This document shows, piece by piece, positions 1 through 5,235 of a stretch of 5,235 bases of DNA. Under the pieces are notes generated by a model, which had not been told where the DNA came from, searched no databases, and saw nothing but the letters and a program-made list of their open reading frames with translations. This stretch comes from Gammaproteobacteria bacterium. Lineage in GTDB: Bacteria > Pseudomonadota > Gammaproteobacteria > Steroidobacterales > GCA-2729495. A program made the translations under genes and the position numbers. Every line of letters begins with the position of its first letter. Position 1 is the stretch's first letter. Location: contig JAKLLP010000175.1 in the NCBI GenBank assembly GCA_023150055.1, forward strand, positions 1 through 5,235. The letters run 5' to 3'.

Positions 1-348
1 GCGGCGCAGGCCGCGCTCGATCTGCAGGTGATGCTGCTCAGCGAAGAAGATGGACCGGGTTGGCGTGGACTCCTCGGCCGGCTGGATCGTGAGCGGCTCA
101 CGCAGCTGCTCGCGGGGCTCGATCCGGCACGAAGCGTGGCCCTGATCTGCGGGCCTGGACCCATGATCACCGTCGTTTCGGACCTGCTGCTCGAACTCGG
201 CATGCCGATGGACCGGGTAGTCTACGAACGTTTCGACTACGCGAGCGGCAGCTCGTCGCGCCAGGACCGCAGACGCATGCGACGCTTCATTGGCGCGAGC
301 GCGGTGCTGGCGCTCGGTCTCGCCGTGTTCGTGATCCTCATCGCCTGA
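1..348 (+). CDS. C-terminal part of FAD/NAD(P)-binding ferredoxin/ferric reductase-like protein (5' truncated by window)
   Basis: The frame is open from the first base and ends at TGA 346-348, leaving 115 visible residues. The motif CGPGPM at visible residues 50-55 is the conserved C-terminal signature of the NAD(P)-binding domain in ferredoxin-NADP+ reductase-like flavoproteins, where the Cys-Gly lies near the nicotinamide. YERFDY at 75-80 matches the usual last strand of that domain, normally the end of the protein. Here a basic linker (RRMRR, about 91-95) and a hydrophobic stretch of about 20 residues (96-115) follow, which reads as a C-terminal transmembrane anchor with the flavin domain cytoplasmic. 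Family members move electrons between NAD(P)H and a membrane heme or iron acceptor. The N-terminal part, which could be a ferric-reductase-like membrane domain, is outside the window, so the substrate is unknown. A GTG at 28 is an internal codon, not the start. The gene converges on the mtr operon and is not co-transcribed with it. Confidence 0.8.
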   Translation, partial: AAQAALDLQVMLLSEEDGPGWRGLLGRLDRERLTQLLAGLDPARSVALICGPGPMITVVSDLLLELGMPMDRVVYERFDYASGSSSRQDRRRMRRFIGASAVLALGLAVFVILIA

Positions 349-360
349 GCGGGGTTTGCA

Positions 361-385
361 GGGGCCGGACTTCTCCGGGGGCCCC
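361..385. terminator. possible GC-rich hairpin between convergent genes
   Basis: GGGG (361-364) and CCGG (365-368) can pair with CCGG (375-378) and CCCC (382-385), leaving a six-base loop and a three-base bulge. The hairpin lies 13 bases after the reductase stop and in the gap where two convergent genes end, a sensible place for a terminator. No T-tract follows on either strand, so this is at best a weak candidate for intrinsic termination. GC-rich genomes produce such pairings by chance. Confidence 0.22.
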
Positions 386-437
386 GGTACGGAGCCCTGC
401 CCGGTAGGCCGCGAGAATCGCCGGGCGGCGCTCGCGC

Positions 438-2433
438 TCAGCGCGACGCATCCTTCGCTTCGCTCCCGAAGTTCATGCTGACCGATACGGACACCACGCC
501 TACGTCGTAGTCCGGCCACTGGCCGCCCAGCCCGAGCAGTCGCGGCAGCGTATCGGCTGCGACGGCGTCACGGCTCCAGTCGCTTACCGCATAGTGCTCA
601 CGGATGTAGCGCAGCAGCAGCGAAAGACGCTCCCGCAGGCGGTAGCGGGCCTCGGCCTCGAAGCGGTGCCTGCGTGTGTCGAGGTCAGGAAAAAAACTGT
701 CGCTGCCGCTCTGGCGCAGCACGATGCCGCTTTCCGTCGCCGCGTAGGTGTAGCCGAGCCATAGATCAATCCGCCCGAGCCATTGCGGCCGTTCGAGGGC
801 GACACTGGCGATACGGGTCTCGTCACCCTGCTCGGCGTGCCAGTCGGAACTCGAAAATGTCTGGCTGCCGGCCTGCCGGGATTCGATGTCCTCGAAACCG
901 GCGGCGGCGGTGAGTACCACGCCGGCAGGCAGGGCAAGATTCGCATCGGCATTGACGCTGGTGTGGGTCGCCTCCTGCAGCCCGAGCGGACTCGACCGAT
1001 AGTCGTCGTCGCTGCGCCTGACCGTGAGCCCGGCGTCGAGGGGGCCGTCCGGGTAGAGCGCCAGCGCGAGTTCGATCATGTCGCGGTCGCGATCGGCCAG
1101 GTTGTACTTGCGCAGGAGCGGGTTCTGCGCGGGCTGTGTCTCCGGCACGGGTCGATAATCGGACACGTCGCGGTCTGCGACCACGTAGCGCAGGTGGACA
1201 TCAGCGCGATCGCCGAGGCGCAGCTGCGCGCGTCCCCAGATCTCGTCTTCCTCGGCACGATCCACCTCGGCGAAATCTCGCTCCATGACCTCGCGTCCCC
1301 AGCCAAGCGCGGTGCTGATTGGCTGTCTCAGGCGGTACTCCCCCGAGAACCCGACCCGGTAGCGTTGATAGCCGTAGGCGAGATTCTCGCGTTCGCCCGG
1401 CGTGGTCGTGTCGGTGACGGCGTATTGCCAGGTGGCTATCGGCGTGTCGTTGTCACGCTCGTCGTAGACGTACTCGCTGCCGAGCCGCAGTCGGGGCAGG
1501 GGACGTGAACTCAGCCGCAGGTCCGCGTGCACGGTGTCCGCCCGTGCGTTCGCCTCGGCGCGCGCCGGGGCGAGGGCGACGTTCGGGTTCAGGCTTATGG
1601 CCGTCAGCGGCTCGTCCTGCTCCATGCGGCCGAGCATCAGGTTGCCGCTCAACTGCGTCTGAAGCGGTAGCCGGTAGTGTCCGCCGAGGGCGAGCTGGTG
1701 AAATTCATTGTCCGGCTTGGGCGCGATCTCCCCCTGGTCGGCACCGGGCGCCGGCGCGATAAACGGGTTCTGGAACCTGAGCGCGGATGCGCCGTTGGCA
1801 AAATAGGATCCGTGGTAGCCGAGTTGCGCTCCCCAGCCTTCCCGCGCGTAACGCAGCCCGGCATCGATGCCGTGGGTGTCGTAATCGACCGGGCTGGGCA
1901 GTTCGGACGCCAGCGTGAGGAAGCTGGCGCTGGCGAGCCCGGTACCCCTTTTGCGGTCGTATCTGTAATCGAGGTCGTAGCTCAGCCGCTCGCGGGAACC
2001 GAGCGCGAGGGTAAAGCGGAAGCGGTCCCGGTCCGTGCCGAGGTCGACGTCGCGCAACGCGGCCGGAAGCGCCGTCATGCCTGCCGTTGCCGGCGCCTGT
2101 ATCCAGCCGGGCGGCAGTGTGAGTGCTGATCCGCCTGCCCCGTCGAACACGGTTCGGGTCGCTTCCAGGGCGTAGCTCGGGATACGGTCATAACCGAGGC
2201 GCAGCGAATATCGCCCCGGTTCGCCGCCGGCGAGGCCGAGCGCGCGCGCCTCGAGTCCGAGATCCGTGGCTTCGAGATGCCACCACCGACCGGCATCGCC
2301 CTGCAGTCCGAGTGCGAGGTTGCCGACGCACGTAGCCGACCCCGATCTCCGTGACGCCGCGCGAGTCCGCGGCAGTTGCGGCAATCGCCGTCGAGGCACA
2401 GAGCACGGCGAGCAACCGGGCGCCAGTTCTCAT
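438..2433 (-). CDS. mtrB: MtrB/PioB-family outer-membrane beta-barrel of a decaheme cytochrome conduit, frameshifted near N-terminus
   Basis: In the known complex MtrB is an outer-membrane porin that sheaths the MtrA-type cytochrome and lets electrons cross the outer membrane. From codon VGN at 2327-2319 to TGA at 438-440 one frame encodes about 629 residues of alternating-residue beta strands with many Tyr, Arg and Asp, as expected of a large barrel. Segments resembling Shewanella MtrB include GGEPGRYSLRLGYDRIP, LTLPPGWI, LPSPVDYDTHGIDAGL, LLRKYNLADRDRD (about 1079-1117) and ESRQAGSQTFSSSDW. The natural start is ATG 2433-2431, which gives a signal peptide and the mature start up to GVGYV at 2329. 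The barrel then continues in another frame, so the span is not a multiple of three. A GTG at 2399 opens the barrel frame, but its first 24 residues are Arg-rich, carry no signal peptide and look like out-of-frame translation. The last strand ends SVSMNF and a short polar tail follows. The start lies five bases after the mtrA-like stop. Family assignment is firm; whether the gene is intact is open. Confidence 0.9.
2329..2433 (-). other. Signal peptide and mature N-terminus of the MtrB-like barrel, in a different frame from the rest
   Basis: From ATG at 2433-2431 the 35 codons to 2329 read as a typical Sec signal peptide: basic start MRTGAR, hydrophobic core LLAVLCASTAIA, and Ala-rich cleavage region ATAA near residues 19-22. 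Then comes DSRGVTEIGVGYV, which resembles the mature start of MtrB proteins (Shewanella MtrB has a comparable GVGVGY). Beyond 2329 this frame turns into Arg-rich sequence and stops near 2188. The barrel frame takes over at 2327. The two parts therefore belong to one gene split by a frame change at about 2328. Confidence 0.85.
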
Positions 2434-2438
2434 CGCTG

Positions 2439-3305
2439 CTATCTCATCAGCGTGATGCCGGAGGGGTGGTTGCTGCCGTGCACCTGGGTGTGGCAGTTCA
2501 TGCAACTGCCGGCGAGCAGCAGCGGCGAGGGCGAGCCCGACCCGGCCAGCCCGCCCGGGCTTCCGGCGATGCTCGAGTGTCCGGCCTGGCTATGACACTG
2601 CTGGCAGAGCAGCGGGGCACGGCGGGCGAGCATCCCCGGGTGGTTGGAACCGTGGGAGGCGTGACACAGCGAGCAGTCTTCGGCAGCCGGCGCATGCTCG
2701 AACAGGAACGGTCCGCGCTTTTCGGCATGACAATCGAAGCAGGTCTCGTTGAGCGTTGGCCGGCGCAGCTCGAAGGCGGTCGCCGAGCCGTGCGGCGCAT
2801 GACAATCGCTGCAGGCGATGCGTCCCTCGCGCAGCGGATGACGGTAAGGCTTCTGTACCTCGGCGCGCTGTCGGCGGTGGCAGTCGAAACATATTGCCGA
2901 CTGTGCCGCCGCGTTCCCGAGTGGTTCGCGCGGCGCATGGGCGAGGTGGCAGGCGGCGCAGGGCACGTCGTTCGATTCGTGGCGGCTGCCTGTCCAGTCG
3001 CTGGCGGCCTCCACGTGACAACCGAGGCAGGCGCGGTCCTGGTCGGCGGCAGGAGACGTCGAGCGAGTGCCGAAAGCGAGGATCGCACCCGCGCCATCGG
3101 CGGGATGGTTCCCGTTCTGGCGATGGCAGCTTTCGCAGCCGATCCCGGTGGTCGCGCCGTGCGCGCTGCCGGTCGGCATCGCGGCCTGCGCCTCGCGATG
3201 GCAGGCGAGGCACCGGGAGTCGGCCGGCGTGGTATCGGCCACCGCCGTCCCGCCCGCCAGGAATACCGCCAGCGTGAGCCAGCCCCACCTGGCGAGGGTC
3301 TTCAT
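2439..3305 (-). CDS. mtrA: MtrA/DmsE-family periplasmic decaheme c-type cytochrome
   Basis: Complete, 288 residues, ATG to TAG. A Sec signal peptide (MKTLARWGWL then a hydrophobic core) ends in AVA at residues 21-23, before DTTPADS. Ten CXXCH heme-attachment motifs start at residues 32, 57, 93, 116, 139, 165, 189, 211, 234 and 268. Twelve further histidines (49, 67, 109, 123, 156, 172, 204, 218, 222, 243, 276, 280) are more than enough for bis-His coordination of all ten hemes. The C-terminal VHGSNHPSG after the tenth heme matches the end of the MtrA/DmsE family, and the related HGSNHP also follows heme eight. In the known complex this protein is a heme wire inserted in the MtrB barrel, linking periplasmic electron carriers to the surface cytochrome. 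It is somewhat shorter than Shewanella MtrA (about 333 residues). Its start overlaps the upstream mtrC-like stop and the mtrB-like gene follows directly. DmsE, the version serving extracellular DMSO reductase, is the alternative name; the adjacent MtrC-type cytochrome and absence of dms genes in view favour MtrA. Confidence 0.95.
   Translation of the reverse strand: MKTLARWGWLTLAVFLAGGTAVADTTPADSRCLACHREAQAAMPTGSAHGATTGIGCESCHRQNGNHPADGAGAILAFGTRSTSPAADQDRACLGCHVEAASDWTGSRHESNDVPCAACHLAHAPREPLGNAAAQSAICFDCHRRQRAEVQKPYRHPLREGRIACSDCHAPHGSATAFELRRPTLNETCFDCHAEKRGPFLFEHAPAAEDCSLCHASHGSNHPGMLARRAPLLCQQCHSQAGHSSIAGSPGGLAGSGSPSPLLLAGSCMNCHTQVHGSNHPSGITLMR
2442..2445 (-). promoter_or_regulatory. Probable ribosome binding site for the mtrB-like gene
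   Basis: On the minus strand GAGA lies eight bases upstream of ATG 2433-2431, inside the last codons of the mtrA-like gene. It is a short Shine-Dalgarno-like match at good spacing. It supports ATG 2433 rather than GTG 2399 as the natural start. Confidence 0.4.
3302..3305 (-). other. ATGA start-stop overlap between mtrC-like and mtrA-like genes
   Basis: On the minus strand the four bases read ATGA, so the ATG of the mtrA-like gene (3305-3303) overlaps the TGA of the mtrC-like gene (3304-3302). No strong Shine-Dalgarno sequence is seen just upstream, so reinitiation after the upstream stop is likely to couple the two translations. This would help keep the two complex subunits in proportion. 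Confidence 0.85.
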
Positions 3306-5235
3306 TGCAACCCGTGAATGGCTGCCGTGTCGGCGATCCGGCCCGGGCCGTGGCAGACGTCACAGGTCTCGATGACGGTGCCGCGCGCGGCCGAGACCAG
3401 GATACCTTCCGCAGTCTGCGCGGCGTCGAAGGCACCGCCGTTCTGCTCCATGTGCGCGACGGCAGCCGCGCGGTCGTGGCAGCCGAAGCAGGCGGAGGTG
3501 TTGGGCGTGATGCGCGTGTCATCGAGCGGGCTTGCGCGATCCGCGCCGCTGTCGATGGTCGTGCCGAGCGCAAAGGCGCCGACCGGATAGTAGCTGCCGG
3601 GACGGTGACAGCCGGTGCAGGTCGCGAGTCGGCCCGGGTAGACGACCGCGCTGAAGTCGACTGGTGCGCCGAAGAAATCGTAGACGATGTAGCCGCCCTC
3701 GCGCACGGTGCCGGCATGCAGTGCGTGGGTCATGTACTTCATCTCGATGGACTCCTCGCGCTTGCCGTCGGGCGCGTTCGAGCCATCCACCCCGGCCTGC
3801 ACACGCTTCGCGATGTCGGTGGCATTGGCGGTGTGACAGGTGAGGCAGTTCACGATGTCGTCAGTGCGGTTCGCGCCATGCAGGCTCAGTGACTGGTGAC
3901 AGTCGTTGCAGCGCGCGAGGTCCACCACCTGCCGACGCGGCACCGGAGCCGGGTCCGTGATGAGGAAGAATGCCGACGCATTGGTGATCGGGATGCGTTC
4001 CGGTGAGCTGCTCCCTGCCACGTCGAGCGCCGCGCGCCCCTCCAGACCGACGACGCCGGAGCCGGTGATGTCGCCCGGTATGGCCGTGGCCGCTGTGGCG
4101 TTGTAGCTGCCGTCGCCATTGGCAGTCGCGGTGGCGAGTGCGTCGATGCGCACCGGCTGACCCGGTGCGCCACTGGAGCCGCTCCCGGCGTTGCTGATTT
4201 CAATGGTGTTCCAGGCGATATTGATGTTGACGGCGCTCGACGACGGCGTGGTGAACGGCGCGTCCGCCCGGATGTCCCAGAACGCATCGTCACGGGTCGG
4301 GTCGGTGACGGAGAAACGCACCACCGGGAATTGCCCGGGCGCCGTCGCGCTCACGCCGAGGAGGTTGAAGCGAAATGCCCGGGCGGCGTCCTGCTCCGGG
4401 ATGCGGTGAGTCCGGTCCGCGCTCGCGGGACTGTTGCGGTCATGGCAGATCCCGCAGTCGCTGTTGCCTGCCGGTATTCCCGTCGCGTGGTTGGTGCCGG
4501 TCGCAAAATCGACGTCGTCGTGGCAGGAGCCGCAGGCCTCGATGGTCGGCACGTCGATCCAGTTGCCGGCCTCGGGCGTGGCCGGGTCCGACTCGTCATG
4601 GCAGTTGCGGCAGTTCCGGATGTCCTGCGGGTAGATCACCGACGAGTAGTCGTGTTTGCGGTCGAGGAAGCCCCAGAGCGCATACTCTCCGCCGGCGAGG
4701 ACGCTCGGCAGGCCGGCTCCGCGATGGATCTTGTGGATCATCACGGTCTCGTCGACCGTGTTGCCGCTGTTCGCATCCGCGGAGCCCGGGTTGTGGCAGG
4801 TGACACAGTACTGGTGCTGAAAGCGGGCACCGCCGTGCAGCGACAGGTTCTCATGGCAGCGATTACAGGCGGCATCGCTGACGATCTCGCGGCCGAAGAT
4901 GCCGGTCGTCGCGCCGTCGGCGGGACGAAACGTGTACACCGGGTTGGCAACCGGCGCGAAACCCCGGATCTCCAGGCCGACGCGATGCGTGAGGGACGGC
5001 TCGTAAGGGACACCCGGGACAGCGGTGACGTCCGTCGCGAAACTGTAGCTGTAGCGGCCGTCGCCATGATCGCTCAGGGTGCCGAGCGCGCCGTTCTCGG
5101 TCGTCGCCTGCAGCTTGTCCTCGGTACCCGGGCCAACGCTTCCTGCCTGCTCGGTGATGTTGATATAGCTCTGCCAGGCGCTCGAGTTGCCATCCGCGCC
5201 CGGAGTAAGGCGTGCGATCGTGAAGCCGACCGCCG
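3302..5235 (-). CDS. mtrC: OmcA/MtrC-family decaheme c-type cytochrome (N-terminus beyond window)
   Basis: The frame is open from the right edge to TGA at 3304-3302, giving 643 visible residues. The known family is a cell-surface lipoprotein that exchanges electrons with minerals, electrodes or shuttles. Visible order: end of beta domain I (about 1-100, with THRVGLEIRG and VYTFRPADG); pentaheme domain II with CXXCH at 123, 143, 208, 234 and 260; heme-free beta domain III (about 275-435); pentaheme domain IV with CXXCH at 442, 463, 539, 582 and 624. Family signatures include IHKIHRGAGLPSV, YPQDIRNCRNCHDES and SLHGANRTDD. Domain IV has exactly five non-motif histidines (452, 503, 506, 594, 640), matching five bis-His hemes; the last is three residues from the C-terminus. 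Domain III has no cysteine, so the CX8C disulfide known in Shewanella MtrC is absent. A GTG at 4939 is internal, since homology continues upstream of it. The signal peptide or lipobox and the operon promoter are not in view. It is first of the three genes seen and overlaps the mtrA-like gene by four bases. OmcA-like is possible, but the mtrCAB order favours MtrC. Confidence 0.93.
   Translation of the reverse strand, partial: AVGFTIARLTPGADGNSSAWQSYINITEQAGSVGPGTEDKLQATTENGALGTLSDHGDGRYSYSFATDVTAVPGVPYEPSLTHRVGLEIRGFAPVANPVYTFRPADGATTGIFGREIVSDAACNRCHENLSLHGGARFQHQYCVTCHNPGSADANSGNTVDETVMIHKIHRGAGLPSVLAGGEYALWGFLDRKHDYSSVIYPQDIRNCRNCHDESDPATPEAGNWIDVPTIEACGSCHDDVDFATGTNHATGIPAGNSDCGICHDRNSPASADRTHRIPEQDAARAFRFNLLGVSATAPGQFPVVRFSVTDPTRDDAFWDIRADAPFTTPSSSAVNINIAWNTIEISNAGSGSSGAPGQPVRIDALATATANGDGSYNATAATAIPGDITGSGVVGLEGRAALDVAGSSSPERIPITNASAFFLITDPAPVPRRQVVDLARCNDCHQSLSLHGANRTDDIVNCLTCHTANATDIAKRVQAGVDGSNAPDGKREESIEMKYMTHALHAGTVREGGYIVYDFFGAPVDFSAVVYPGRLATCTGCHRPGSYYPVGAFALGTTIDSGADRASPLDDTRITPNTSACFGCHDRAAAVAHMEQNGGAFDAAQTAEGILVSAARGTVIETCDVCHGPGRIADTAAIHGLQ

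Noticed and set aside
433..445. Palindrome CGCGCT-C-AGCGCG over the mtrB-like stop codon
   Set aside because: The loop would be too small for the full stem, no T-tract follows and it lies partly in coding sequence, so it is likely a chance GC-rich pairing.
783..1508. Open frame of 241 codons on the + strand inside the mtrB-like gene
   Set aside because: It mirrors the barrel coding sequence and shows no family features or start context of its own.
2325..2399. GTG at 2399 as the start of the mtrB-like gene
   Set aside because: The residues it adds are Arg-rich, hydrophilic and lack a signal peptide, while an ATG at 2433 in the adjacent frame gives a clear signal peptide and a family-like mature start.
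2439..2660. Repeated HGSNHP in the mtrA-like protein as a recent internal duplication
   Set aside because: The surrounding sequence differs and the C-terminal copy is a known family feature, so it reflects conserved heme-binding architecture.
2376..3317. Long open frame on the + strand opposite the mtrA-like gene (313 codons)
   Set aside because: It is antisense to a gene with ten intact heme motifs; its protein has no recognisable domain and long antisense frames are common at this G+C.
2590..3717. Second minus-strand open frame of 375 codons across the mtrC/mtrA junction
   Set aside because: Its translation is low-complexity, rich in Arg, Ala, Ser and Pro, and it overlaps two well-supported genes in another frame.
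4937..4939. GTG at 4939 as the start of the mtrC-like gene
   Set aside because: The same frame stays open to the window edge and the 98 upstream codons encode recognisable domain I sequence such as THRVGLEIRG.
2439..5235. Regularly spaced CXXCH codons as a possible repeat array
   Set aside because: The spacing and flanking DNA vary and the motifs are explained by heme attachment; no CRISPR-like repeats or spacers are present.

Overview
The window carries most of an mtrCAB-type extracellular electron transfer operon. Base composition is high in G+C, and the three minus-strand genes run in the order of the Shewanella mtrC-mtrA-mtrB cluster. The sequence suggests a high-GC proteobacterium, probably a gammaproteobacterium but not Shewanella. 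That placement rests on composition and family resemblance only.

Layout on + coordinates: positions 1-348 (+) hold the C-terminal end of an FAD/NAD(P)-binding reductase of the ferredoxin-reductase/ferric-reductase type, ending in a membrane segment. Positions 349-437 are a short convergent intergenic gap with a GC-rich hairpin and no clear T-tract. Positions 438-2433 (-) hold an MtrB/PioB-family outer-membrane beta-barrel whose reading frame is broken near its N-terminus. Positions 2439-3305 (-) hold a complete decaheme cytochrome of the MtrA/DmsE family. Positions 3302 to the right edge (-) hold an OmcA/MtrC-family decaheme cytochrome, with its N-terminus and promoter beyond the window.

The three minus-strand genes are transcribed right to left. 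The mtrC-like and mtrA-like genes overlap by four bases (ATGA), and only five bases separate the mtrA-like stop from the mtrB-like start. By analogy with the known complex, the MtrA-like cytochrome sits inside the MtrB-like porin and passes electrons across the outer membrane to the surface MtrC-like cytochrome, or in reverse. The twenty CXXCH heme sites in the two cytochromes are all visible.

The main anomaly is in the mtrB-like gene. A normal signal peptide and the first mature residues lie in one frame up to about 2329. The rest of the barrel continues from about 2327 in another frame, and about 20 family-typical residues appear to be missing at the junction. This is either a natural disabling deletion or an assembly error. 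Other points of note are the absence of cysteines in domain III of the MtrC-like protein and the lack of the N-terminal CXXC found in Shewanella MtrB. I do not see a wholly new system here; this is a variant of a known electron conduit.
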